The position numbers were made by a program, and so were the translations under genes. From Ottelia alismoides (lineage: Eukaryota; Streptophyta; Magnoliopsida; Alismatales; Hydrocharitaceae), in the NCBI GenBank assembly GCA_037367405.1, contig JAZKJV010000152.1:248001-312000 (forward strand): a stretch of 64,000 nucleotides of DNA, read 5' to 3'. The notes below the pieces were generated by a model. It saw only the letters and a list, made by a program, of their open reading frames with translations, ran no database searches and was not told the DNA's origin. This document shows positions 42,660 through 54,488 of this stretch, piece by piece. The first letter of the stretch is position 1; the number at the start of each line of letters is the position of its first letter.

Positions 42660-43975
42660 CATAGAAAAATAATGAATAAGGCGGTCATATCATAATTACA
42701 TCATTCATTATGTTTTTATTTTATTTATTCATCTAGTATCCATGGTCATGTGATCTCAATCGTCTGATTATTCTGTGCCTTCGTTTGTATGTAAGCACTT
42801 TCGTACCTATATATCGATATGCTTGTGCACATTCGTGTGTGTGTGTATTCACTGCGCGCGAAGTAGTAGGAAGGAGCGAACCACATGCAAACCCTGAAGA
42901 TCATGAATCAATACAGAGGCCAACACACGTGCTAGAGATACATCATGTAAGAAAACTGAGAGGACTTTATTCAAAATACGTAATCTCGAAATAAGATGGT
43001 TACATCATGATTACATCATCCCCTTAGATATGTAAGATTAAGATAAAACATCATTTATTAGACATATTATTTTAACATCACTAAGAGGACATAAGGAATG
43101 AGTAGGATGAAAATGAATATAAATATATACATATCCGAACTGCGATTGTATTTGCTTGGTATATATTCAGATATGTATTCATTTTAAAAAATGTATGGTT
43201 ATAAATGATATTTTAGCACTCTTAAATATTTATATTTGGATTCAAATATACATTTTAATATATTGATATTAAATATGATGGTAGATTTATTTATAATTAT
43301 TTACAACAGAACTTAATGGCCCCATTTACCTTGTTAATATAACTATTTTGAAATAAATACGATTTAGCATATTTATTTTACACACAAAGCTTCCTAAATA
43401 TGTTAATTTAAGCTAATCTATGAAGTTATGCGCATTTATAGAATCATATTCATATCATAAAATGGATTAGGATACGATTATACATATATTCATTAAAAAA
43501 TTATTGTGATGAAATAAAGGTAAGACAAAGATGAAATTATTTATTTATTGTAATCGATAATTATATGCCCTTACAATTTAAAAATCAAAGTAAATTTTGC
43601 AACGAACAATATGTGAAATTAACCTAACATTTGAAGATACGATAACGAATATTCAAATTATATCAAGGAATAATTTCTATTTATTTGATTGGGCATATGA
43701 TTATAATACAATATTCCAAGCACTGTCTATGAAAAAACAATAAAATTGGAAGGAAATAAATTATTATTGGAAGGAAGATATATATTCCATCTAAGCACAA
43801 TCCCTTCCAATCATGGAATGAGGAAGCATGTTCCAATATCACAAGTATGCCCTATATATTAATCAAGCACTTGCTCCCTTCTAAGTTACTCTATTTTTAA
43901 TATTTTTTATGAAGATTCCTTGCGTGATTCTTCCCCTAACCTTCACGAATATATTTGTACGGAATTGTTACGCTT
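42660..43975. other. No gene recognised
   Basis: AT-rich. 43100-43280 carries 'gtatatattcagatatgtattc' type words like those at 63344 onward. No coding or clear element ends. Confidence 0.5.
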
Positions 43976-43977
43976 TA

Positions 43978-44238
43978 AAAAAAAGTCCATGAACTATAAA
44001 CTCAAATTCAATGTCATATATAAGGTAACAATTTGGTACACAGACTTTACGATTTGTCCCAATATTGTCCTTTGACAATTGAAGTGTAAGATTAGAAAGA
44101 CGAAATGATCAACTAAATTTTAATAGTCAAGGACCACATTGAGACAAATCTTAAAGTTTGAGTACCACACTGTTACCCTTTAAACTTAGGGTATGACAAT
44201 AAAATCAGGTGTATAGTTCATGAACTTTTGTAATTTAC
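43978..44238. mobile_element. Foldback MITE with TTCATGAACTATA ends
   Basis: About 260 bp with long inverted repeats of about 110 bp: inward 'aaaagtccatgaactataaa' on the left and 'aaaagttcatgaactataca' on the right, then matching 'gtaaca.t.tggtac', 'gatttgtc.caat' and 'gtcctt.gac' blocks. Target duplication not resolved. Confidence 0.7.
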
Positions 44239-44239
44239 T

Positions 44240-44435
44240 CTTTTTCAATTACATGTATACCCATATCTTTTACTTAGTCATATTTATGCCCTTGTATTAG
44301 TAATATATTAAACTAATGAAGGGCATAACTGTAAATTTCATAAGAATAAAGGAGCATAAGTGTAATTGCAAAAAAGATAAGAACACAAGTGTTGTAGTGA
44401 AAACTAGGAAGGATATGAGTGTAAAAATCACTAAT
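44240..44435. repeat. MITE-like repeat of the GATTTTTACACTC type
   Basis: Right end inward GTGATTTTTACACTCATATC, followed by 'cttgtgttcttat', 'aattacacttatgctcctt' and 'acagttatgccctt' wording; the left end is degenerate. Same general class as 35443 and 38770. Confidence 0.5.
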
Positions 44436-45218
44436 TTTAAATTAGTATCAGTAGTAATAACAAGAATATAAAAGAACATGTAAACGAGAAGGATCCTTTA
44501 CGATGGTGAGACATTGTGATATCGATATCATCAATGAAACATTTAGACTTGTCATTTTGAGAACTTGTTGAGAAAACTATAATTAAAGGAACATAGGAGT
44601 TTGTCGCTAGTTGTTTGACAAAATACGATCGTTCAATTACTAAGGAATAATGTGTCACTAAAAAAACTCAAAAAGGAGATAGACTAAGCGGAGCAAAAAA
44701 GATTTTCCATGAGATGAAAAATGAAAACTACAAGACCCATACAAGGTTTGTGAATAAGAGAGTCTAATAATGAGCAAGAAATGACAATCTTTCTATTGAA
44801 CATGATCTATTAAACTTGCAATTCATTTGATATATCGATGAATGTCAAGACGCATCGTAAGTAAATTGATGTCATTTGTCAATCATTCGATATCCAGACT
44901 CAATAGAATTTGATCCATCTTTTCTGTCACTCAGGCAACCAAACTAAGAATACTCCTTTTCATCGTCGATCTAATCATTGTTCGTGACCAAGGATTCTAT
45001 TTTCATCAATCCAATCAACATTCACACTTCTCTTCCTTATCAATGAATAATATGTCATTTCTTGAATATCTCTCTGATTCAAAATCACGACATAACGTAT
45101 ACCACGCTTTGTTTAGTAAAAAAAAGGTACGCACCACCACGATGGGGACGGTTCACACATGATCAGGTAGATGGACGATAGTAATACCTACAACAACCTT
45201 TACTGTGTGCTTCGCTAC
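44436..45218. other. No gene recognised
   Basis: AT-rich sequence up to the left LTR of element B. No coding or repeat structure recognised. Confidence 0.5.
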
Positions 45219-45461
45219 TGTTAGAAAATAGGAAGCGGAAGCGGAAATGATAAACAGAGCATAATCTAGAATGATAAACATGAAGAACAAAAGATTTTAA
45301 CGTGGAACCCTACTCTGTGAGGAGAGGGATGAAACCACGGGAGACGGACTCAAAGGGTCAGGTTATGCATTGCACTTTCTCAATTGATACAGGAGTTCTG
45401 GAGCTCCTTATATAGCATCCACAGAGCCTCCAAGTCCCACCATATAATAAATACTCCAACA
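45219..45461 (-). repeat. 3' LTR of element B, internally deleted
   Basis: TGTTAGAAAATAGG...CTCCAACA. Compared with 50984-51310 it lacks about 84 bp after 'aagtcccacca'. Confidence 0.88.
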
Positions 45462-45801
45462 CTCCCCCTCAAGCTGGAGCATGCAATGCTCAGCTTGGAC
45501 AAATAGAAAGAGACTCAACTCAATGCTATAGGACACTACGGACAATATCAACCCAACGCGTGAAACTGATGTTGTCGAGGACATTGCTTCTCATGTCGTG
45601 CAGGTGAGGAGGACGAACGAGCTGGAGTGTGAGTCAAATGAAGCCTCGGAATTTGACCATCGAGTCTGAAACTGCGCCTGGAGTCTCCTCGTCGGAGAAT
45701 TGGGTCTCTCCCATCTGGCTCAGAGAATGGTGCTCTACTCTGAAGTACCTGTGATACCACATGAAAACTCTGGCCGACAAAACAAGAAGAATGATGGGGA
45801 C

Positions 45802-48800
45802 TGATGAATCCACATTTCATCATCTTTATTCTATCATTTTGGCCTCAAAAACCCTAGCAAATGCGTGTAAATACCCTTAATTAGAGCATCTCAGCATTCA
45901 TGCATGTGCATGTAAATAGTGTATAAAATAATGTAATTAAAGCCAAAATTATAGAATAAATAAAATAAAAGAAAAAGAATAAAATATTGTAAATATTTTA
46001 TGACCCGAAACCCTGAGACCTAGGCATCTTGATGAATAGGTCGACAAGGAATAAAGTAGGGGGAGATAAGGGTCTAAACACCAGTAAAAATACCTTTGTT
46101 TTTAATTCATTCTTTATTCATTTTGGGACCTATTTTTTGTTCCACTTTTTACACTTCAAATAAAAAAACTTTGTACATGAAATTATAGATAAATTAATAA
46201 ATAAAAATACAAAATTGATTTAATTTAAAAATAATGTACAGATAAAAAGTTATGGTCTGAATAAAAATCAAGAATCCCAACTTCCCAGACCTGTATCTCA
46301 CAAATGAAAACTCCAAATGCATCAAACTCACCTTTAATTGTATATAGTTTAAAATAAACTATTTAATGGTGGTGGTTTCGCATTTGGTGGAGCTACGATT
46401 TGAAAGTTGAGTTTTGGACCCATATTGTATACTTGTACAGATTAAAATAATCATTTTATTATTTATTCATTATTTTTATAATTTTATATTTTTATAATTT
46501 TGTAAATATTGTGTATAATATATGTGTGCATTGAAATCAGAATTAAAACTCAAATAAAACATAAAATAAAATACATGTATACATAGAATACATAGGTATA
46601 ATACATATATACATACCTACAATATAAATTCTTTTATTTTACTAAATATACAAATCACATCAGAAAAATAAAATAAAAATATAATTAAGTGTATAAAAGT
46701 ATTCTATAAATTTATAAAATAATAAACAAAAATAATAAAATTAAATACACAAAATAAAAAATAAAATATTAAAATATATTGATAATATACCTATAAAGGG
46801 TATAAAAGGGAACTTGTAAAATTATACCTCATAAAAATAAATAAAAATCACCATAAAATAATTTAAAAAATAATAAATATTTTTATTAAATAACCTAAAA
46901 TTAATAAAATCGTTTAATATTTTAAAATGATTTTCAAGATTTATTTTCAGGCTTTTTCATGGTTGGTCCACGTGGACCAACCAGGTGGGCAGGAGAGTTG
47001 ACCTCGGGTCAACTCTCTGACCCCTGCCTGTAGTTGTGTCAGACTGCGTTGTTTGACCATTTTCACCCTTTTTTTGAGGCTCGCTCTTTCACCATTTCAT
47101 GAAGCATCCTTCTTGACTTTTTCTCCCCGCAGGTCAATGATACACGCCCTAAGCTCATCTTGGGCTTTGGGTCATCACACCATCTGATATCCCTCGTTCT
47201 TGGAGCCTCGTTTACAATCCATTCAAAATCCTCATTCCACTTCCATTGATCTTTGAACCGCCTTTGAGAAGCCTCAGACCTCCGGGAGTGGTTATAGGGA
47301 GAGCTCCGGTGACAGGGGAGAGCCCCAAACCCCCCGTCGAGGTGCAGCGAGGCTGAAGGTCGACTTCCACAACCACCTCCGGCCACTTGGTCGTCGAGGT
47401 TTCATCTCGTTGTTCGCGGCTTGAGTTCCGTTTTTATTCTTTTTTTTTTGCTTTGTTATGTTCGCAGTAGCCTTAGGAATTAGATGTAAATCTCCATTTC
47501 GATTGAAACCTATCTAATCATCAGTGCCACCTCCTCGTCGAAGCAAGCTCCGACGAGCCCCATCTTGCACCACTCCGACACCATTCCACCCCTTGGTGGT
47601 TTGCGGCATTTTGCCCGCGGCCACACCTAACGTTTTTGCATGTATTAGAGCCTTCATGCGTGACAGGGGGCGTTTTGCCCGTTCACGGGTGGTACCTGGA
47701 GGACCTCCAGTCCTCCAATCTCGCTGGTGAACACCGGAGCTCCTCCGGTCTTTTTGAGCCCCTAGTCGAATCAGGAATCCTCCAGGAAGCTCCCGGGGCA
47801 TTTTGGAGTGTCAACTTGCAGCGGAGGAGGAAGATCGGGGCCTGGGAAACTCGCCTCGCGGTGGGGTCGTCCCTGTTCTTCGTCGATTCCTCCCAGCCGT
47901 CCGATCAGCCCCGATCTTCCAGAGAAGCAGCCACCGTCGGATCTCGCGTCTCCAGCACCGTTTAATCGTCGTCCATGTTCTAATCTGGGCCATGCATCCG
48001 CGAAGGGGCATCGGGCGTCACCAGCGTGCCAAGTGTATAAGTAAAGCCATCAGCGTCGTCCGATCCGCCAAGGCGCGTGGGTATTTTGTGATTCTTCCCC
48101 CGTCGGTTTTTGTATTTCATAAATATCACTTAAACATTCATTTGCCTTTTATTTATTTTTGTAACATTTGCATAAAGACCACTGAAGTTTTGTTTTATTA
48201 CATTTTAGTCTCCGCCAGGTCACGTGCTTCTACGCACATGACTTGGCGATTTTGCTAGAGAGCCCCTCGGGTTTTTGATATTTGTATTCAGTCTGCGAAT
48301 ATTTTTAATTAGTTATAACTTTTTGGAATATTTACGTACAGGCCCTTCAACTTTGCCAAATTTACAAAAATACCCCTTGCATGCATGTAGTTTCTTGTTG
48401 TTATTTCTATTTAATTCATGTATCTATAAAAACCTAAAAATCATCAAAAAAATCACATTAAGCTATTATTTGCTTGCTTATTCACGCCATATTTTTGTAT
48501 TGTATTTTCATTACATTCTAATATTTATTAAAAAAACATGCACTTTTAGTACTGTTTGCATTAGAAAAACCATAAGAATTATCAAAACTCTTTGAAAAAA
48601 TCCAAAAAAAATTACCTTAGGTCTATTTTAGTGTCTTTTAATTATTGATCAAAAATCATTTAAAATTTCAAAACAGAAACCTTAAAATTAGCAAACTCTA
48701 AAAATCTTCATAAAAATCTAAAAAATCCAAGAAAAATCCTAAAAATGCGAACTCAGGTTCTATGGATTCCTTATTTTATTTTCTTTATTTTAAAATTAAT

Positions 48801-49413
48801 TTGAGGAATTTTGGGTACTGTTTTCTATTTTTAGTCCTCATTTTAATTTCAGCCAGTAGGTTAATTCCCTGTTTTCTTGCATTTTGACTTTTAAAAATAC
48901 CAAAAATATTCAGAAAAATTCCCAAAAATCACAAAAACATTATAAAATCATAAAAAGACCAAAAACACTTGATTTCCGAATTTTTGAATATTTTTCCTTA
49001 TTTTATAATTACCTTATCCTCTCTTTTCTTATATTGTGTATATATCCTATTTAAATAAAAAGAAAATATAAAATCAGAAAATCAAAATACAAAATACAAA
49101 AATACAAAATTAAAAATTAAAAAAAATAAGAATCCCACAAAATTGCATACATGTAGACACTTGATCACATATCACACTTTGCACTTTGTTTGATCTATCC
49201 TGCTTGCTCCCTGTGTTCGACACTCTACACACTTACACTATATACCTATTTGTAGAGTTAAAATAAATTTGACTCCACAATTGCTTTTCATTGTTTGATT
49301 TATGTTGTGGGTTCATTGTTAATTAATTGAGGTTTTGTGAGCGGTCGCCGCAGCGACATTGTGATCCCGCCTTGTGTGGATAACTTTAGACCCATGGAAA
49401 TTCGTCTTCAACA
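45802..49413 (+). mobile_element. Probable solo LTR (3.6 kb) nested in element B
   Basis: A 3612-bp insert with TG...CA termini (TGATGAATCC...CTTCAACA) and a perfect 5-bp duplication GGGAC (45797-45801 and 49414-49418). The flanks are contiguous in element A's map. It has no primer site, polypurine tract or retroviral domain, so it is best read as a solo LTR left by recombination between the LTRs of an element with very long LTRs; chromovirus Tekay/Del-type elements are one candidate. The 'ccctgtgttcgacactc' text near 49210, common close to the R/U5 part of plant LTRs, supports plus orientation. It contains an AT-rich left half, two palindromes (46961-47017) and a GC-rich 47060-48060 section without genes. 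Confidence 0.78.
46961..47017. promoter_or_regulatory. Two adjacent palindromes in the solo LTR
   Basis: 46961-46982 is a perfect 22-bp palindrome with the G-box core CACGTG in its middle. 46993-47017 is an 11-bp-arm inverted repeat (GAGAGTTGACC / GGTCAACTCTC) with a 3-nt spacer that contains a W-box-like TTGACC on each strand. A regulatory role is inference. Confidence 0.6.
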
Positions 49414-49573
49414 GGGACCATGAAACTGAAGATCGCATACATGTGTGTCTTGAACTGCAGACTCGGAAAATATCTGACGTCGAGTCTGAACATCCGTTGT
49501 AGAGTCTGAACAATATCTGGCTAGTCTGAAGAATCTGCAATCTGGATCAAGACCTGTGACTCTACATATATAC

Positions 49574-49625
49574 TCCCCCTTTCTCCCATACTTGTCGGAA
49601 AATTGACATCGACCAAGTTGGGAGA
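49574..49625 (-). other. Family hairpin and second polypurine tract in element B
   Basis: TCTCCCA (49582-49588) pairs with TGGGAGA (49619-49625), extended inside by ACTTG.TCG / CGA.CAAGT. On the minus strand the purine run GAAAGGGGGAGT follows. Confidence 0.6.
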
Positions 49626-50983
49626 ATACATGATAATATGAGGAAAACACAAAACCAAATAAGCCAATTATATTTTTTTTCTTCAGCTTCTCAAAACATG
49701 GATAACAATTGGTCGTTTTCATTTTTTTCGGGCCTCTCCTTTTTTTACAATTTTTTTAATAAGCCGTGACAACACATTTACTTTTACGGCTTTTCATTTT
49801 CTCTCTTTTTTTTTCATCGTCGCGCACGGGTTTTTTTACGCACCTTTTTTCTTTTTTTGTAAAAACTGAACCGGGCCTTCCTCATTTTTTTGGCCCAACT
49901 GAGCCCTTAAACATACCCCCCACCTTTTCTCTAATACAAAAACAACGGATATTTTTTAAAAAAATAACAAAGGTCATCGGGCCTCTCTGGATACTTAGAG
50001 CACACCCTCTATAGGGTTCACAGACCCCGCCGCCCACGATCAGGTTTGGAGAAGAGGGCGCCGCCAAAGGGAGGAGGAGATTGAGGGGCGCCGGCGTGCC
50101 GCCGCATGGGGGATCTCTGCCTGGAAGGATGCCGCCGCAGGAGCGCCGCAGCAGGGAGCGCTGTCGCCCTGGAGGGTGCATCGCGAGGGAGGAGATGCCG
50201 CGACATCTGGCAGGCCTGGAGCTCTTCTATGCCACAAGGGGAGCCGCCAACTGCTACTTGGAACAACACCACCGTATGTGGCTAGGAATTGTGTCACCGC
50301 TGAAAGAGGAGGAAGGCGCACGTAGGAGGCCTATCCGGGAGATGCGTCTTGATGCATATGCGCCTGGAGGCGCACGAGGGCGCTTGGGGGGCGGTTTGCG
50401 AACCACTGAAGGAGGCGTAAGAAGGTCTGTGTGCCCCCCAACGCCAAGGAGTTGCAGGGCGATCTGGAGTGCGCGCACGGGGCCAGGAGTCGCTGCCTGG
50501 AGGGTGGAAGGATGTGTGCACCTGAAGGTGCCACTTCCCCGAGGCGAACTGCGGCCAGTGCCGCCTGCTATAGCGGCCTGCGCCGCCTGGATGATCATTC
50601 CGCCTGGAGGAGATATGGGGTTGCCGCCTATAGGGCTTTAGGTTGTGTGCGAGGGCTTGCGGGTCTGTTGCTCGAGATGCATATCGAAGGGACTACCCCT
50701 GAGGCTTCTTTCCTGCACTGGAGGCGGAATCAGATATTAGGGTTTCATTTTCAAAAACCTAGAATAAAATCTGGAACCTCGTGATTTGCACGTCAGTGCC
50801 GCTGCTACATGGAGAACGACCGTTCTAGGGTTCAGAAACCCTGGATCATTAACAATCTTCGAAAAGAGTGTGATCTGTCACAATAATCTTTCAAGAACAA
50901 GTCTCCAATAATTTACATAAAATCGAATCTCGAAAAAAAATAAAGAACTTGAAATCCTCGAGAATCGATCCGCTCTGATACCG

Positions 50984-51310
50984 TGTTAGAAAATAGGAAG
51001 CGGAAGCGGAAATGATAAATAGAGCATAATCTAGAATGATAAACATGAAGAACAAAAGATTTTAACGTGGAACCCTACTCCGTGAGGAGCGGGATGAAAC
51101 CACGGGAGAAGGCCTCAAAGGTTCAGATTATGCATTGCACTTTCTCAATGGATACAAGAGGTCTGGAGCTCCTTATATAGCATCCACAGAGCCTCCAAGT
51201 CCCACCATTGGACAATGTGGGACTAAAAAACTGGATGGGGTAAATGGATCCTGGAGGTATCCATTTACCCATCTACAACTCAATAAGCACATATAACAAA
51301 TACTCCAACA
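50984..51310 (-). repeat. 5' LTR of element B
   Basis: 327 bp, TGTTAGAAAATAGG...CTCCAACA, directly preceded on plus by the primer-site complement. Confidence 0.9.
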
Positions 51311-51639
51311 GATACCATAGAGGATCCTTTTCATGACAAGAAAAGCGCACACACATGCACGCTCACAATTAAAATCTTATTTTCAAGCTGCTCAATGGTG
51401 CTTCTACCTAAATCTTCCGGATCTCAAATAGCGCTCACGAATTCAAAATCATCCATTCTCAATTATCTAATACCTCAGTTAACAAAAAAAATAGGCTTTC
51501 TTACCATTTATTGAATGCAATTTTGATGGCAAGCTTCCAGTTCACCTGGAAATGCAATCAAATGTTTGTGGTATTGTAAGTGATCACTGTTCGTTTAGAA
51601 ATTTCCCGAAAAACTACCATAAGTTACACTGAATGAACC

Positions 51640-52028
51640 ATAAAAATGATCTTAATACATGGCCTTATTAGCATAGCTTGAACTTTTGTTACATTAGGAG
51701 GGTTAAACTCGATTGGTCTCATCAACCAGCTCACGAGCCGACTCGAGTTCAAGCCGATTCATCCGATCAAACGACTTCAAGCTTGAAAATCAAAAGCTAC
51801 GTCAAGCTCGAGCTGAAGCCAACCAAAAAGACACCTCTGATTAGATAGGAAACTAGGTTTGGGTATGATCTTAAGGACTAGGGAGCCTTTAAGTACTCCT
51901 TAACAACAATATATATATAATCCAAATATACGTACAGAGAAAAACATAAAAAAAACAATACCATACTTATACTGTCTACGACTGTACTTAATCCATCTGA
52001 AGAAACAATACCTAATCCACACGAATAA
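51640..52028. repeat. Inverted duplicate, copy 2 (partner 29120-29500)
   Basis: Reverse complement of 29120-29500 with scattered substitutions and a few small indels, such as an expanded TA run near 51910. It contains the GAGCTCGAGC-type self-complementary words. Confidence 0.75.
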
Positions 52029-52370
52029 CTTGAAGAAATCTTATTTGCAGAGGTTAACATATTGTTGTTTTTGAACCTTATATTTTAGCATCGAAGATAA
52101 AAAATGTAGAAACTGAAGCTTACGCGGTTAAGTTGATCACAGTAGGACAATATCTCGGATCTGAATATGGGAGTCGCTTGCCTTTTTAAGGTCAAATGGA
52201 TGAAGAGGAAGTGGATATGGGCCAACTCGACCCAAGTCCGACCAATAGGAAATGGTTCGGACCCGGAGTTGGGCCGAACCAAAAAAAGTTTCGTTGCTTG
52301 AGCCCAGTTCAAGGCCCGAATTTTTTAAGTGGGCTTGAGCCTTCAAAGCCCGACCCAACCTGACCCATAC
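52029..52370. other. No gene; repeat-like flank of the PIN relic
   Basis: This occupies the place where the rest of the PIN loop and its C-terminal membrane half would be expected, but no such coding is present. 52300-52370 has 'cgacccaacctgaccc'-type reiterated words. Confidence 0.4.
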
Positions 52371-52518
52371 GGTTCCGTTTGGTTGCAGGGTTGGGCAGGG
52401 TTGGGTTGGTCCAACCCGAGATACCTCTCCTTCCAACCCACCCAATCCTTTTCACGGTTTACTATTCACAGGGGTACTCCAAGCCAACCCTGCCCCAACC
52501 CCGCAACTAAACGAACCC
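52371..52518. mobile_element. Short MITE at the break point of the PIN loop
   Basis: About 148 bp. Inward ends GGTTCCGTTTGGTTGCAGGG and GGGTTCGTTTAGTTGCGGGG, both followed by 'ttgggcagggttgg'. The right end directly follows the PIN codons KEVH. GTTTGG ends suggest a Tourist-like or hAT MITE; no duplication can be seen because the left flank is not PIN. Confidence 0.6.
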
Positions 52519-53362
52519 GGTGTACCTCCTTCCCCTCGCCTTCCGTCCCCACCTTCACCGGCCCCGAGAAAACCGGATTTGGAGCCGGGTACGCCCCCAT
52601 TGCCGTCGTCATGAAGTCGACGCTCTTGCTCCCTGGTCCCTTGTGCCGTCCTTTCGCCGCCTCCTCGTCGCCCGTCAGCTTTGCGATGTTCCACGGGCTG
52701 GTGCTCGCAGTCTTCCCGTTTTTTCTACTGAACAATATATCAGTACATACATACGCAGATTTGTATATAAATGATATTGTTTAGCGACCACTCACTGGCG
52801 CCGGACATCGCGACGAGGAAGTCGGAGTCGTCGAAGCTCGACCCCCAAGGTGTCAGCTCGCGAGATGACTGGGGCAAGTAGATCTCGATGCCTGTGAGGG
52901 TACGTAGACGCACGTGGCATCGCGGTGTGCGATGCCCCCACGGACCGCCTGATACACGTGGACCCCGTACTGCTGCCCGACGAGCTCCGCCGTAGCCGCA
53001 CGTGCAGCCGATCATCCTCGCCGACCTCGCCGTCTGCATCGGCTTCCCCCACTGCGAGCGAGATGACGCCCGACTCGACACAGAACGATGCGATGTACAC
53101 CGCGACGACGTCGGGGAACTGATCGTGGACGAGGGATTTCGCTGCGCGGTACTCGAACATGAAGAGCATGAGGTTGTACCAGATGACCGACTGGAGGACG
53201 ACGATCTGGACCATGAGGTCAACGGATAAGTCGCCGTACATGGCGTGGAGTAGGGGGATGCCCATGATGAGGGTGTTGGGGAGCATCGAGAGGGAGAAGA
53301 GGGTGATGGTCCAGTCAAGGGACCGGTCATGGTTGCGTCGGGACAAGACGTGGTGCCACACG

Positions 53363-54488
53363 CATGGGCGGAGGGAGAGGGGGGCGGGCAGGGGCCATGG
53401 CCCCCTCGCAAATTGGTAAATTACTAAAGTGTTCATGCTATTTTCCATTTCTAACAACAATTCTCCTATTTTTTTGAAATATCTATAAAGGGAAACAATT
53501 CTTTTCTCCCATTTTTTTTTAAAATATACATAAAGTACCACCACTATTCATTTCCTTATTTTCCAATTTTCCGTAAAAGCTTAACATTACTATTAAAGAT
53601 GCAAAGAACAAATAAATATATAGGTAACACTATATCGTTGTCTATTTTTAAATACGAATAAAGATGTGGATACATATATGAAACTATATTACTATATTCT
53701 TAAAAGATGGATACAGATGTTAAACAAATATTTATCGCGTGTGAACAATGTTAGAAATATTGTACATATTAGTTTAAATATACATGTATTGGATAGATGC
53801 GCATCAATTGCATGTATTAAATATGTTTATATCATAGTAATTATACCAAATAGGTAGAAGAATGCATACATCCCCCACCCCCATTTTTTCAAATTTTTAT
53901 TTTTTTTTGAAAAATGCTTCCGTGAATTTTCAGTGCTATATCCTTATATTATGTCATTCAAGTTTCGCGTGAAACATAAACTCCTACGGCCTCCGTTCAG
54001 ATGGGGTCGAGTTTAACAATTCTGCGACCTTTAAAAAATGTATGTCTAGATGGAGGCTGTAAGGATCTCTATTTCGCACGAAACTTAGATGACATAATAT
54101 ATGGATATAGTGATGAATTTTCATGGATTAATTTTTCAAAAAAAATAAAATAATAAGAAAAGAGGGATAGGAGAGTCAAGTTAGCTTCCCCAAGGAGGTA
54201 GCCCCATTTTCCCCCTATATATATATAGCATTTGTATTTTTTGTAATAATATATTTTTTAATGATTGTGCTGCTAACTACACTTTTCCATCTCTTCATAG
54301 TTGGCATATCAGTATACCATATTTATCATTTTTTTGTTATATTTCAACTAACTTTTTCAATCATATAATTGACCTCATAATGTGCCTTATGATTCGGACA
54401 GAAATCGGCAATCTCGTTTATGATTTGGACATGAATCGTACATATATATTTTGGCCCCACCTATAAAAATTTTCTGGCTCCGCCCATG
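53363..54488. mobile_element. hAT-like element H6 inside the PIN coding sequence
   Basis: 1126 bp, flanked by a perfect 8-bp duplication GCCACACG (53355-53362 and 54489-54496). Its terminal inverted repeats are CATGGGCGGAG at both ends, extended imperfectly. It has no coding and no palindromic iteron field, unlike H1-H5. A degraded copy of the Mutator-like MITE lies inside it (53866-54216). Confidence 0.82.
53866..54216. mobile_element. Mutator-like MITE, degraded copy 3, nested in H6
   Basis: Homologous to 28665-29034 and 39169-39540: the right end 'ccaaggaggtagccccatttt' and internal 'atagtgatgaattttcatgg' blocks are clear, while the left end is eroded. About 350 bp, the most diverged of the three. 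Surrounding TA-rich sequence prevents a safe duplication call. Confidence 0.65.

Larger units (their letters stand above)
45219..51310 (-). mobile_element. Non-autonomous copia-like element B containing a nested 3.6-kb LTR
   Basis: Same family as A, on minus. LTRs 45219-45461 (243 bp, with an internal deletion of about 84 bp) and 50984-51310 (327 bp). The primer-binding site at about 50972-50983 reads CGGTATCAGAGC, one change from TGGTATCAGAGC. The polypurine tract lies at about 45462-45474. GC-rich leader 50000-50800; hairpin 49574-49625; T-rich zone 49660-49930. The flanks GCTAC (45214-45218) and GATAC (51311-51315) fit a 5-bp duplication with one change. A foreign insert occupies 45802-49413; without it B is about 2.5 kb, like A. 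No gag or pol, so non-autonomous. Older than A judging by LTR divergence. Confidence 0.88.

Noticed and set aside
47063..48258. Several 95-151-residue frames in the solo LTR
   Set aside because: Overlapping on both strands, no recognisable domain; GC-rich LTR sequence rather than a captured gene as far as can be seen.
50081..50784. Plus-strand frames of 117-186 residues in element B
   Set aside because: Opposite strand to the element, in its GC-rich leader; not conserved with element A.
52029..52370. Search for the C-terminal half of the PIN carrier
   Set aside because: No MFVWSSS-like loop text or C-terminal membrane helices found in any frame on the minus strand down to element B; treated as absent.
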